A stretch of DNA of 64,000 nucleotides from JAFGOM01 sp964605795. Its GTDB lineage: Archaea > Halobacteriota > Methanomicrobia > Methanomicrobiales > Methanospirillaceae. The stretch is from the NCBI GenBank assembly GCA_964605795.1, contig CAZSDZ010000004.1:1-64000 (forward strand), in the 5' to 3' direction. This document shows, in pieces, positions 8,036 through 17,180 of this stretch. The notes under the pieces are model-generated. The model had not been told where the DNA came from. It did no database searches and saw only the letters and a program-made list of their open reading frames with translations. The translations under genes and the position numbers were made by a program. Within the stretch, counting starts at the first letter, position 1. Every line of letters starts with the position of its first letter.

Positions 8036-8728
8036 TTACAGTCCTGACTGTATAAGATACATATTCAGTTCTTTCAGTGTTCCTTCAAGCGATCCGTCTC
8101 CAACAACATCCGGAGTCAGTCCGGCCTGCAACATTGCAGCGGCGGTTGTCTCTCCGATTGCAAGGAGGATCAAATCAGTCCGTCTCCTCCAGATTGCAGA
8201 AGTAAACGAGAATGCACTGGTAAACAAAAGTGCTTCTGCAGAGGAGAGGTCCAGCTCCTCGTGGGTAGGGATGAGGCGGTAACACGGGTACTCATGTGGC
8301 GTTGCACCGGCATCTGTGACAGCACCGATGAGTTTCTCGTTGGGAACATCGGCACGGGGGAGTCCGATATCCTTTCCCTCTATCCATTCTCCGAGGTAGG
8401 GGACAAAGGCATGTGAATAGAATTTTGGCAGAATTTCGCAGAGTATCCCATATGATCGCAGGACCTTTGCAGTCTGCGGCCCGATTGCAATGACCCGCGG
8501 GAGGTTCATTTTTGAAAAAAGGGGTGCGATCCTGGCTGCAGGAAGGGCACTTGAGAAGAAGATGCAGTCAAAACTGCCTGATTTTACGTCCCTGATGAAG
8601 TCGTCAATAGCATCCTGGTTTATCTCTGATATGAGTGGGGAGACCGAGTAACAGTCGTGTCCAAGTCTGAGACACCGGTCGCCGTCATCGGTATCCTTAT
8701 CTTTTAGCCTGGTTATTGCGATCTTCAT
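8036..8728 (-). CDS. hemD: Uroporphyrinogen-III synthase
   Basis: HemD closes and rearranges hydroxymethylbilane to uroporphyrinogen III, the precursor of cobalamin, sirohaem and factor F430, all needed in methanogens. The 230-residue protein shows the weakly conserved two-domain pattern: an N-terminal MKIAITRLKDKD, then IFFSSALPAARI, ALLFTSAFSF and a GETTAAAMLQAG segment near the end. The start is ATG 8728 because the family begins directly with the MKIAITR strand; an ATG at 8782 would add an unlikely 18 residues. It lies 12 bp upstream of cbf5 on the same strand. Sequence conservation in this family is low, so the assignment is good but not certain. Confidence 0.75.
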   Translation of the reverse strand: MKIAITRLKDKDTDDGDRCLRLGHDCYSVSPLISEINQDAIDDFIRDVKSGSFDCIFFSSALPAARIAPLFSKMNLPRVIAIGPQTAKVLRSYGILCEILPKFYSHAFVPYLGEWIEGKDIGLPRADVPNEKLIGAVTDAGATPHEYPCYRLIPTHEELDLSSAEALLFTSAFSFTSAIWRRRTDLILLAIGETTAAAMLQAGLTPDVVGDGSLEGTLKELNMYLIQSGL

Positions 8729-8789
8729 GATTGCCTTTCCCTCTCTGGAATGATTACCGGTTACTTTATGTGGTTCATCCACTTAAACC

Positions 8790-10025
8790 ATGAGAACGAA
8801 CTGGTATTTTCTGGTGCATATGTTCGAGATAATGGTGGGTGTTGTAGTCGGTGTTCTCCTTGGAACGGTAAGTGGTCTTATACCGGGAATCCACGCAAAT
8901 ACCATGGCCGGGATCCTCATGGGTGCTTTTCCTGTTCTGTTTCCACTGACCGGTCCGTATATGCTCGCAGCAGCTCTCTTCTCAACCTTAATCACTCATA
9001 CCTTTGTTGATATTATCCCTGCAACCTATTTTGGCCTTCCTGATCCTGATACTGCCCTTGCGGTACTTCCTGCTCATGAACTCTGCATCGAAGGCAGGGC
9101 AGAGGAGGCAATCCGTTTGTCTGCCCTTGGCGGGTTATGGGGCCTTTTATTTGCCATTCCACTCTCGGTTCTGGCATTGTGCTGCATAAACTCCCTGCAA
9201 CCCTTTCTTGACTGGGGTATTGGTCTGATTCTTATTGCGGTAATGGGTCTGCTCATCGTTCTTTCACAAGCCCCTTTCTTTGCCTTCTCTCTCTTTTTCG
9301 TATCAGGAGCTCTTGGTATCTTTGCATTTACGTATGAACCCCTCTCATGGCATCTTCCCGGGAGCAGTATCCTTATGCCATTGCTGACCGGTCTTTTTGG
9401 TATTTCTGTTCTTATGGTCTCATCCACAGGTCCGATTCCCGTTCAGCGATACTCCTGTCTCTCATGTTCGGCAAAGACTACTATTATGAGTGCCGTTCCC
9501 GGTACGATCGCCGGAATTGTGGTCGGCTGGTTGCCAGGCCTCTCAAACGCATCGGCAAATGCCCTTCTATCAGCAGTATTTCCCATCGGGAATGAAAAAA
9601 GACGATACCTGGTAGCAACCGGTGCTGCCAATACAGCGAATGCAGTTCTTGGTCTTGCGGTACTGTATGCCATATCACGTCAGCGGAACGGGATCATGGT
9701 TGTCCTTGCATCGATAGAGATCCCCCCGTTTTACACGCTTCTCTTTGCAGGAGCTCTCGCCGGACTGTGTGCGTACATGGTAACGATACTTCTGTCAGGA
9801 ACATCCGGACTCTTTAGCGGGCATGATGCACGGAAAATCAGTCTTTTTGTTATCGGGTTTGTTGTTATTCTCTGTGCGATCCTAACCGGACCATTTGGTC
9901 TTTTTATCCTGATCCTTGCGATACTTGTTGGATTGATTCCCTATCTTGTCCAGATACCGCATATCTATTGTATCGGGTGTATCACCGTTCCGGTCATCCT
10001 GTACTCGTTTGATTTGTTGGGGTGA
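8790..10025 (+). CDS. TctA-like multi-pass membrane protein
   Basis: The 411-residue protein is strongly hydrophobic, with about ten predicted membrane segments. Its two halves each carry a Gly-Pro loop (TVSGLIPGIHANT near the start, WLPGLSNASANALLS in the middle), the pattern seen in the permease subunit of tripartite tricarboxylate transporters and the related archaeal DUF112 group. The substrate is unknown, and no TctB or TctC partner is nearby. A TATA-like CTTTATG near 8764-8770 would give a nearly leaderless message at ATG 8790. ATG 8820, just before MFEIMVGVVVGV, is an alternative. It is divergent from hemD. Confidence 0.6.
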   Translation: MRTNWYFLVHMFEIMVGVVVGVLLGTVSGLIPGIHANTMAGILMGAFPVLFPLTGPYMLAAALFSTLITHTFVDIIPATYFGLPDPDTALAVLPAHELCIEGRAEEAIRLSALGGLWGLLFAIPLSVLALCCINSLQPFLDWGIGLILIAVMGLLIVLSQAPFFAFSLFFVSGALGIFAFTYEPLSWHLPGSSILMPLLTGLFGISVLMVSSTGPIPVQRYSCLSCSAKTTIMSAVPGTIAGIVVGWLPGLSNASANALLSAVFPIGNEKRRYLVATGAANTANAVLGLAVLYAISRQRNGIMVVLASIEIPPFYTLLFAGALAGLCAYMVTILLSGTSGLFSGHDARKISLFVIGFVVILCAILTGPFGLFILILAILVGLIPYLVQIPHIYCIGCITVPVILYSFDLLG

Positions 10026-10190
10026 ATGCTCTCTGGATGCCAATTTGAGAATAACAGATTTTGTATTGGTATTTTTGGATGGTTGTATCCTCTATTTGTA
10101 TCATATATTTTCATCTTTCCCTTTCACCGAATGTATGTGCAGGACTCCGATGCACTCTAATAATCTCGTGTCAATTGAGTGATAGATACG

Positions 10191-11057
10191 ATGCAACAGT
10201 ACTGGTTTGGCGATATCAGAAAGAACGAATCAGGAGCGGAACTAATCCCGGAACCGGGAGATGACGCGGACCTGGTAGCCAGGATCAGATATTTACAGGA
10301 GACGCAGGCGAGTTCTGTTCCTCTGAACTCCCATGATATGCAGTTGGTATACAAACACCAGGGCCGGTCGGATTATCTGTCCAGGCTCCGTCGTGTCTCT
10401 ATTCTTCTGGCCAGAGAGATAATTGAGGAGAAGTTTCAGGCCAGGGACCTTGAACTGGTGCACCTGGTAACGATAATTGATGAACTGGACCGGATGGCCG
10501 GCAGTCTCGGGGATCATATCGTACAGTGGCACGGTATCCGGACCCTGACGTTAGAGAGGAAGCTGCAATCCCGTTCAAAGAGAGGGATCATGGAGGATCT
10601 GTCTGCCGGTACCGATCCGGTTATTGCACCAATTGCAGGAGAGATGGTACATCTTTTTGAGATTCGCAGGCTCCTCTCCTGCCAGGTACAGGAGATTGCA
10701 GGTGTTCTCATGCCAAACACCTCGGCCCTTATCGGGCCTCTTGTTGCTTCGCGTCTCATGACTGCCGCCGGAGGTCTCAAACAGCTGGCAGAACTGCCTG
10801 CATCCACGGTTCAGGTAATAGGGGCACGGTCTGCTCTTTTTTCCCATCTCGTTGCCGGAACACCTCCGCCAAAACATGGTATCCTGTACCAGCACAGTCG
10901 TGTTCATCGTGCCCCGGCGCAGAGAAGAGGGCGGGTCTCACGGGCTCTTGCTGCAGTCGTTGTGATCGCTGCACGGATCGACTGGTATCGGAAAGAGAAG
11001 GATCCGGCGTTTCTTGCCACCGCTGAGGCAAAGATAAAGAAGGCAGGGTTGAGATGA
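10191..11057 (+). CDS. nop5: Nop5 (NOP56/58-like) box C/D RNP core protein
   Basis: Nop5 bridges L7Ae-bound box C/D guide RNA and the methyltransferase fibrillarin. The recognisable NOP domain is SALIGPLVASRLMTAAGGLKQL, followed by VIGARSALFSHL and PPPKHGILYQH, which contact RNA and L7Ae. The N-terminal third binds fibrillarin and a coiled coil lies in the middle. The protein (288 residues) lacks the long lysine-rich tail of eukaryotic Nop56/58. ATG 10191 follows GAGTGAT at a suitable distance; GTG 10179 is the other option. Its partner fibrillarin starts 28 bp downstream. Confidence 0.9.
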   Translation: MQQYWFGDIRKNESGAELIPEPGDDADLVARIRYLQETQASSVPLNSHDMQLVYKHQGRSDYLSRLRRVSILLAREIIEEKFQARDLELVHLVTIIDELDRMAGSLGDHIVQWHGIRTLTLERKLQSRSKRGIMEDLSAGTDPVIAPIAGEMVHLFEIRRLLSCQVQEIAGVLMPNTSALIGPLVASRLMTAAGGLKQLAELPASTVQVIGARSALFSHLVAGTPPPKHGILYQHSRVHRAPAQRRGRVSRALAAVVVIAARIDWYRKEKDPAFLATAEAKIKKAGLR

Positions 11058-11085
11058 ACCAAAAAAATGCAGGATTTTCCCTCTT

Positions 11086-11691
11086 ATGATCTCCATTGAT
11101 GGCACCCTGGTAACTCCGGGAAAACCCGGACCTGCTGACCGGCAGGTTCAGGGATACCGGGTCTGGCAACCCCAAAAAAGCAAATTTGCCGCACTCTGGC
11201 ATGCCGGGATCGGAAGGGACAGGATCGAGCTTACCAACGAGACACGTATCCTGTATCTTGGTGCCGGGAATGGATCGACCGCCTCGTTCTTTGCAGATTA
11301 TTGCGAGGTTGTGTATGCGGTTGAGTTTGCCCCATGGCCCATGAGGGATTTACTCCTTCTCGCGTTGGAGCGAAACAATATCATTCCCATCATGGCAGAT
11401 GCCAGGAACCCTGCGTTATACCTGCCGATGGTAGAACCGGTAGATTACCTGTACATGGATGTGGCACAACCCGACCAGGCAGGGATTGCGATAGCAAACC
11501 GTATCTTCCTTCGTGATTCCGGCATCCTTATTCTGATATTAAAAACCAGGAGCGTCTCGGCCGGGGATTCACCCGGGGTTATTGTAGGAAGAACCATAAC
11601 ACGGCTTTCCGAACATTTTCTAATACTGGCAGATCGGTTGCTGGAACCATACTATCCTGACCACGCAGGGATCATCTGTATAAAGCGATAA
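11086..11691 (+). CDS. flpA: Fibrillarin-like rRNA/tRNA 2'-O-methyltransferase
   Basis: This is the catalytic subunit of the box C/D RNP, transferring methyl groups from S-adenosylmethionine to ribose 2'-OH. The methyltransferase fold is plain: ILYLGAGNGSTASFFAD is the SAM-binding loop, VEFAPWPMRDLL is motif II, MADARNP is motif III, and DYLYMDVAQPDQAGIAIAN holds the catalytic Asp. The 201-residue length is slightly short because the N-terminal beta domain is reduced. The N-terminal WQPQKSKFAALWHAGI matches the conserved KLAAA region loosely. It forms an operon with nop5. Confidence 0.93.
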   Translation: MISIDGTLVTPGKPGPADRQVQGYRVWQPQKSKFAALWHAGIGRDRIELTNETRILYLGAGNGSTASFFADYCEVVYAVEFAPWPMRDLLLLALERNNIIPIMADARNPALYLPMVEPVDYLYMDVAQPDQAGIAIANRIFLRDSGILILILKTRSVSAGDSPGVIVGRTITRLSEHFLILADRLLEPYYPDHAGIICIKR

Positions 11692-11875
11692 AAGTGTTTT
11701 TAAGAGAATGGCAACTGCATTCCAATCATCCGCACCGATAAAAAATAAAACGCGGTCCAGGTAGATCTGCAGAAAATAGTGAAAAAGGATCTGAAAAACG
11801 CCATTTAACTCGTAGATATGACCGGAAAGAGATTGAATTTAATATGAAAAGGGATTGGATTAAAAGATGAGATAA

Positions 11876-11948
11876 TAGCCCGAAGCAGATTCGAACTGCT
11901 GTCACAGGGTCCAGAGCCTTGTATGATTGACCTCTACACTATCGGGCT
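11876..11948 (-). tRNA. tRNA-Gln (anticodon CTG)
   Basis: The acceptor AGCCCGA pairs perfectly with TCGGGCT and the discriminator is A. The anticodon loop CTCTGGA gives CTG, reading CAG. The T arm contains TTCGAAT. The anticodon stem has one A-C mismatch. CCA is not encoded. Confidence 0.9.
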
Positions 11949-12371
11949 TTTGTGCCCTACTTTGTACGAGTTGAAATGATTAAAATATTACTGTTACCGA
12001 ATACTCCTGAGGGAAAAAAGCCGCCTTCATCCCGATCTGAATCAGACGGACTGGTATAAAAGGGAATAAAAATATGATTCCTGCGCGAGATATGCAGTTC
12101 CCAGTCAAAAATAAGTCTCCTATCGGAAAAAACTGGGATCATTCTTCTCTCAATAAGGTTTATATCTGCTCAAATCCCAGAATTCTCTGCAGTAATTTTG
12201 TTTTTCTATCGGGTGCAAGACCAAAAAGGATATATTAGGGCTTCCCCAAATATTTGATCATATTCCGATTTCGTCGGAGTATGCAGCATCTCAATAACCG
12301 ATACCCAGTCTTTGCTGGAGACGGTTGTTGTATGCGGATTGAACGTACACGTGGATGTACGGAGGACACAC
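11949..12371 (+). other. Intergenic region upstream of the S-layer gene
   Basis: This 423-bp non-coding gap holds no ORF I can support. It contains the predicted S-layer promoter, a hairpin at the predicted transcript 5' end, and an approximately 110-base untranslated leader. The leader ends in a strong GGAGG ribosome site at 12360-12364. Confidence 0.6.
12226..12282 (+). promoter_or_regulatory. S-layer gene promoter with 5'-terminal mRNA hairpin
   Basis: An A-rich BRE and GATATATTA (TATA centre near 12234) predict transcription starting around 12259. The sequence immediately after that (12260-12282) folds into a 9-bp stem, ATATTCCGA / TCGGAGTAT with one G-U pair, closed by a TTTCG loop. A hairpin placed exactly at an mRNA 5' end commonly protects against exonucleases, which would suit a highly expressed surface protein. 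Confidence 0.5.
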
Positions 12372-14951
12372 ATGAACAAACAAATTAGTATCGCTCTGGT
12401 AGCATTTGTTGCTCTGGCACTTCTTGTTCTGCCAGCAGCAGCAGCAACCAACATCATTTCACAGGGAGATGTCGTGTTCATTGGTGAACAGGGACTCGAT
12501 GTTTCCCGTGCACTTGGTAGTGTAAGCCAGATTGCATGGTGGGCGTCAGGAACTGACCCCGCAAAGGATGTCCCCAGTGACACCATGAACATTGGAGATG
12601 CATCCAGCTTCTATGTCGCACCAGCAGACTTTGTTGGTCAGACCGGAAACTGGTATCAGTATCCATTCGTCAACGGAACCCAGACCGTTGCATTCACCGT
12701 TAAGGAACCATCTATCAGTGCAAAGATTATGGATGGATCCACCGGTGAGGATGTAACCGGTAAGGCAATTCCCGTAGGTCACTTCGGAAACTTCCGTCTT
12801 GAAACGAACATGTATTCCATTGCAGACCGGGCACAGTTCCAGGCTGCAGATGGTCCAGTTGTAATCAAGGTCAAGAGCCGCGATGGCGCAACCTTCTCAA
12901 GCCTGTATGGTGCAAACAACGCTGTACACTCCCTTGAAGGTATCACCCCCGGTGGACAGATCTGGTACTGGGTAGGCGGCGCAACGATGTCAACTGCAGA
13001 TGGGTGGAACACCGCAGCTGTTGATGACAACGAGAACCGTTACTACAAGTCAGGTGTCTACACTGCATGGGGAGAGTGCAACCTCAACGGCATGAAGGAC
13101 AACTATGTTGCACCTGATGGCTCTGACTACACCGGAAAGACTGTTACCGGATTAGCAACTGTTACGATTGCAACAGACTCAGTCAACATTGAAGCAAGCG
13201 AGGACTCAGTTACCCGTGGTAACCAATTCTCAGTCACCGTTACCGGTATTCCCTCACAGCTCTACTATCTGTGGGTAAAAGGAACCGGTTCAATGAGTGG
13301 TCAGCCTACCGACCAGCCTCCAATGATCTCACTGGCACAGGCAAGCGTCTATCAGGACCAGCCAGGTGGCCCGTATACCATTGGTTCATACCAGTATGAG
13401 GGTGGCGCAGGCAAGACACTGAAAGAAGATGTCCCCAATGCTCCAGAGGATGGTGTCAAGTACTATGCTCAGGTCGAGACCAGTACCAGTGGAACCAGAA
13501 CTGTTGGATTCACAACCTCAAAAGACACCAAAGACAAGAAGTACACAATCCGTGTAGAGAAGCTCTCAGGCAACCAGTACAAGTCTGACGAAGTCGACAT
13601 TCTGGTTGAAGAGGGTGAAGTGACTGTTGTTGCAGAAGGTACACAGAGCTACTACCTCGGTGAGGAAGTCAAACTCGTCGGTACCAACTCCGAAACCAGC
13701 TACACGTACCTGTTCATTACAGGTCCAAACCTGCCAACCAACGGTGGTCAGTTAGTCTCCCCACGTGAACCGGTAATCAACGGACAGCCCGCAACCTTTA
13801 CCGTTGCAGATGTTCAGGATGACTTTACCTGGGATTACAAGTGGCAGACTGCAAACCTCGAGATTGACGCAGGAACGTATACTATCTACGCATTAAGTGC
13901 GCCAAACAACAGGGAATCATTAAGTGACGCCCAGTATGGAACCGTCTCAGTCGTAATCAAGAAGCCGTTCATCAGTGCACAGGCATCAACCGGTGTCGTT
14001 GCAAAGGGTGACAAGCTTGTGATCCGCGGAACTGCAGAGGGTGACCCATCAGCCGGTGTTGCAATATGGATCCTTGGAAAGAACAAGGCTCTCTACTCAA
14101 CAGAGAGTGTCAACGATGACATGACCTTTGAGTTTGAGGTAAAAGGCGCAACCACCCAGACCCTGTACAGTGGTCAGTACTTCGTGGTTATTCAGCACCC
14201 GATGTACAACGATCAGTTCGATGTCTACCCAGATGACTCAACCGACCCACAGTATGTGCTCGGTACCTACCCACAGGCAGGATCTGAGGTATTCAAACTT
14301 GCAGGACCAGGCAGCCTTCAGGGCACCGACGCTGCAGAAGCACTCGTCACTGCACTGAACCAGGCAATGATTGATGATACCTATACCAAGATGCAGTTCC
14401 TGGTAGAAGAGCCCAAGATCACCATCCTCCCAATCGGTGAGCAGATGGTCGGTTCAAAGTTCGATATCAGCGGTACAACCAACCTTATGTATGATGACGA
14501 TGAACTCCTCGTTGAAGTTACATCCTCCTCATTCAAGCCAACTGATAAGAGCCAGAGCGGCGAATTCAGTGGCGTATCCGGAACTGTTCCGGTTGTCAAG
14601 GGTACCGATGGTATAAACAAGTGGTCATTCCCAGTTGATGCATCAACCTTCAAGCCTGACGAGTACATCGTCAGAGTTTCAGGTATCACCAACGAGGTTG
14701 TTGAGACAGGAATTTTCAACGTTGTTGAGTTCACCGGTCAGCCGATCGTTGCACCAACCCCTGAGATAACCCCTATCGCAACCCCTGAAGTGAACGTCAC
14801 TCCTGAAATGACCCCTGAAGTTATTCCAGAAGAGACCCCTGAACCAATTCCAACCGAGACTCCAACCCCAACGCAGTCTCCAGGATTTGGTGCACTGGTT
14901 GCATTAAGCGGACTTGTTGCAGTTGCATTCCTTGTAGTGCGCCGCAGCTAA
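12372..14951 (+). CDS. S-layer surface protein with PGF-CTERM anchor
   Basis: This 859-residue secreted protein probably forms the outer protein lattice of the cell. A signal peptide covers about residues 1-24 (MNKQISIALVAFVALALLVLPAAAA). The N-terminal domain (NIISQGDVVFIGEQGLDVSRAL onward) matches the DUF3821-type start of Methanomicrobiales S-layer proteins. Several immunoglobulin-like beta domains follow. A Pro/Glu/Thr-rich stalk (from about VAPTPEITP) leads to PGFGALVALSGLVAVAFLVVRRS, the tripartite PGF-CTERM signal processed by archaeosortase. ATG 12372 follows GGAGG with ideal spacing; upstream in-frame codons are ignored. The gene uses a narrow set of favoured codons, as expected for very high expression. 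Confidence 0.85.
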   Translation: MNKQISIALVAFVALALLVLPAAAATNIISQGDVVFIGEQGLDVSRALGSVSQIAWWASGTDPAKDVPSDTMNIGDASSFYVAPADFVGQTGNWYQYPFVNGTQTVAFTVKEPSISAKIMDGSTGEDVTGKAIPVGHFGNFRLETNMYSIADRAQFQAADGPVVIKVKSRDGATFSSLYGANNAVHSLEGITPGGQIWYWVGGATMSTADGWNTAAVDDNENRYYKSGVYTAWGECNLNGMKDNYVAPDGSDYTGKTVTGLATVTIATDSVNIEASEDSVTRGNQFSVTVTGIPSQLYYLWVKGTGSMSGQPTDQPPMISLAQASVYQDQPGGPYTIGSYQYEGGAGKTLKEDVPNAPEDGVKYYAQVETSTSGTRTVGFTTSKDTKDKKYTIRVEKLSGNQYKSDEVDILVEEGEVTVVAEGTQSYYLGEEVKLVGTNSETSYTYLFITGPNLPTNGGQLVSPREPVINGQPATFTVADVQDDFTWDYKWQTANLEIDAGTYTIYALSAPNNRESLSDAQYGTVSVVIKKPFISAQASTGVVAKGDKLVIRGTAEGDPSAGVAIWILGKNKALYSTESVNDDMTFEFEVKGATTQTLYSGQYFVVIQHPMYNDQFDVYPDDSTDPQYVLGTYPQAGSEVFKLAGPGSLQGTDAAEALVTALNQAMIDDTYTKMQFLVEEPKITILPIGEQMVGSKFDISGTTNLMYDDDELLVEVTSSSFKPTDKSQSGEFSGVSGTVPVVKGTDGINKWSFPVDASTFKPDEYIVRVSGITNEVVETGIFNVVEFTGQPIVAPTPEITPIATPEVNVTPEMTPEVIPEETPEPIPTETPTPTQSPGFGALVALSGLVAVAFLVVRRS

Positions 14952-14964
14952 TCCTGACTAACCC

Positions 14965-14971
14965 TTTTTTT
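14965..14971 (+). terminator. Oligo-T terminator after the S-layer gene
   Basis: A run of seven T lies 14 bases after the stop codon, with more T-rich sequence just beyond it. Confidence 0.5.
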
Positions 14972-15063
14972 GTTGTTTCTACCCCCTTTGAGCGATCCGG
15001 GTAGATAGCGGTTTTGGAATTTTATCATTATTGTCTTATAGTACGAGGCTCAGATGAGTCTCT

Positions 15064-16608
15064 ATGAAACTGAGTGTAAAAATACTCGATATTGCATCAC
15101 GGGGTGTATTACTCCACTGCGATGATGCCAAACAGATCGGTGTCTTTGAGGGTGACCGTGTCAAGATACTCAACGAGAAGACCGGTACCGCAACCGCAGA
15201 TTTCGTGATGACAACCTCTTCACTCCTGGTGAAAGGGACCTGTGGGATCTACCAAAAGACCAATGATATGGTTGGTCTTGCTGATGGAGATACCACCGAG
15301 GTCAGGGTCGCAATACGTCCTGTATCCCTTGATTATATCAGGAATAAGATGGACGGCGCACGACTAACCCAGGATGAGATAACAACGATCGTTCGTGATA
15401 TCGTACACGATGATCTCTCTCCCTGTGAAGTGACTGCTTTTGTTACGGCAACGTATATTAATACCCTCGATATCGATGAGATTGAGTACCTGACCCGTGC
15501 CATGGTTGATACCGGTGAGAAATTATCGTTTCATACCAGTCCAATCGTTGACAAGCACTCCATTGGTGGTGTTCCCGGTAACAAGATCTCATTTCTGGTC
15601 GTTCCCATCATTGCTGCAGCCGGTCTTTTAATACCGAAAACCTCTTCACGTGCGATAACGGGAGCCGGGGGAACCGCTGATCTGATGGAGGTTCTTGCTC
15701 CGGTTGCGTTTCCGGCTTCTGAGATACAAGTGATGACCGAGAAGACCGGTGGGGTCATTGTCTGGGGTGGTGCGACCAACATCGCTCCTGCTGATGACAA
15801 GATAATTCTCCAGGAGTATCCGTTTAAGATTGATGCCATCGGCCAGATGATAGCAAGTGTAATGGCAAAGAAATGTGCGGTGGGTGCTGATATTCTCGTC
15901 ATAGACATCCCGGTCGGTAAGTACTGCAAAGTGCATGATGTTGTAGAGGCACGAAAACTGGCCAGGATGTTTATTGAACTTGGAGAACGTCTTGGCATGC
16001 AGGTTGAATGTTCCCTTACCTATGGTGATGCACCGGTCGGGCATGCCATCGGACCGGCACTTGAGGTAAAAGAAGCATTAGCCGTGCTGGAAGGGGCAGA
16101 TCACCCGAGATCACTCATCCAGAAGAGCACTGCGGTTGCCGGCATGGCCCTTGAGATGGCTGGAAAGGCCGGAAAAAACGATGGAGAGAGAGTAGCTCTT
16201 GAGATCCTGAAGAGTGGCAGGGCCCTGGCAAAATTCAAAGAGATGATTGAGGTACAGGGAGGCAACCCTGATATAACCAGCAATGATATTAAACCGGGAG
16301 ATCACGTTCATGTCGTCCGTGCAGCGAGTGACGGGTATGTCATCTCACTTCACAATAAAGCACTTATCACGATTGCACGTGTTGCAGGGGCTCCCAGTGA
16401 TCACCGTGCCGGGGTATATCTGCATGCAAAGCAGGGAACGTATCTGAAAGAAGGGGATCCGATATTCTCTATTTATGCAGAGAGAAAATGGCGGCTTGAG
16501 AATGCAATACAGGAAGGAAGAAGGCTTATGCCGGTAGTTGTTGAAGGAATGCTACTTGATCGCGTTCCCCACGCCCAGTCATCATCCTGGCGGATGAGCA
16601 GAATATGA
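15064..16608 (+). CDS. deoA: AMP phosphorylase
   Basis: Archaeal AMP phosphorylase releases the base from nucleoside 5'-monophosphates with phosphate, giving ribose 1,5-bisphosphate, which can feed type III RuBisCO. The 514-residue protein has the extra N-terminal domain of the archaeal group (first 80 or so residues), then the thymidine-phosphorylase core with DKHSIGGVPGNKIS and KTSSRAITGAGGTADLMEVLAPV. The ending includes VYLHAKQGTYLKEGDPIFSIYAE. This length and domain order separate it from bacterial DeoA (about 440 residues). RuBisCO is not in the window. It stands alone between the S-layer gene and tRNA-Arg. Confidence 0.88.
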   Translation: MKLSVKILDIASRGVLLHCDDAKQIGVFEGDRVKILNEKTGTATADFVMTTSSLLVKGTCGIYQKTNDMVGLADGDTTEVRVAIRPVSLDYIRNKMDGARLTQDEITTIVRDIVHDDLSPCEVTAFVTATYINTLDIDEIEYLTRAMVDTGEKLSFHTSPIVDKHSIGGVPGNKISFLVVPIIAAAGLLIPKTSSRAITGAGGTADLMEVLAPVAFPASEIQVMTEKTGGVIVWGGATNIAPADDKIILQEYPFKIDAIGQMIASVMAKKCAVGADILVIDIPVGKYCKVHDVVEARKLARMFIELGERLGMQVECSLTYGDAPVGHAIGPALEVKEALAVLEGADHPRSLIQKSTAVAGMALEMAGKAGKNDGERVALEILKSGRALAKFKEMIEVQGGNPDITSNDIKPGDHVHVVRAASDGYVISLHNKALITIARVAGAPSDHRAGVYLHAKQGTYLKEGDPIFSIYAERKWRLENAIQEGRRLMPVVVEGMLLDRVPHAQSSSWRMSRI

Positions 16609-16612
16609 ATTA

Positions 16613-16684
16613 CGGACCCAGTGGGAATCGAACCCACGTCCCCGGGTCCGAAGCCCGGAAGGATATCCGCTACCCCATGGATCC
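16613..16684 (-). tRNA. tRNA-Arg (anticodon TCG)
   Basis: The acceptor GGATCCA pairs with TGGGTCC, including one G-T pair. The anticodon arm CCGGG-CTTCGGA-CCCGG gives TCG. The T arm is GTGGG-TTCGAAT-CCCAC and the discriminator is G. CCA is not encoded. Confidence 0.94.
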
Positions 16685-16716
16685 TCTCAACAGGTTTCCA
16701 TCATAACCTATTAAAC

Positions 16717-16727
16717 CTTTTTTATCG
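16717..16727 (+). promoter_or_regulatory. TATA box for the dcd-like/nrpR pair
   Basis: CCTTTTTTATC is centred about 21-25 bp before ATG 16743, so the message is probably leaderless or nearly so. There is no ribosome site in front of that ATG, which fits. Confidence 0.45.
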
Positions 16728-16742
16728 ATCTATACTGTACAT

Positions 16743-17180
16743 ATGATCCTTTCATCACGATCCATTCAGGATCGAATTCATGACCCCGATATATCCCGGC
16801 GTATTGTGGTAACCGACTACAGCAGAGAATCACAGCAACCTGCCTCGTATGACCTCCGCTGTGCCGATTCGGTTACTCTCTCGCCTCATACGGTGACGCT
16901 TGTGTCAAGTCTTGAATGGGTAGAACTACCCGGAGATCTTGCTGCGACACTGATGTGCCGATCTTCGCTCGGTCGTAAGGGAGTTCTTATCGGGGGAGGG
17001 TACGTGGATCCCGGATTTCGGGGACACTTGACGCTGTGTCTGGTACATATGGGATCACAAAGCGTCTCGTTTCAGTCAGGTGAGCGAATAGTGCAGATGA
17101 TCTTTCATGAAGTAACAGACGGTGATCACCGGTATAATGGACGATACCAGGACAGTATTGGGGCAATTGAGGCACGATGA
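16743..17180 (+). CDS. dCTP deaminase/dUTPase superfamily protein, atypical active site
   Basis: The 145-residue protein belongs to the trimeric dCTP deaminase/dUTPase fold: ASYDLRCADS, CRSSLGRKGVLIGGGYVDPGFRG and GERIVQMIFHEV are the family blocks. It is shorter than typical Dcd (about 190 residues). In E. coli and Methanocaldococcus Dcd the catalytic glutamate sits in a TLE-type strand right after the DPGFRG motif. Here the strand reads HLTLCLVH, with Cys99 at that position. It may therefore be a dUTPase-like or non-deaminating relative. It overlaps nrpR by 4 bp. The family assignment is firm; the reaction is not. Confidence 0.65.
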   Translation: MILSSRSIQDRIHDPDISRRIVVTDYSRESQQPASYDLRCADSVTLSPHTVTLVSSLEWVELPGDLAATLMCRSSLGRKGVLIGGGYVDPGFRGHLTLCLVHMGSQSVSFQSGERIVQMIFHEVTDGDHRYNGRYQDSIGAIEAR

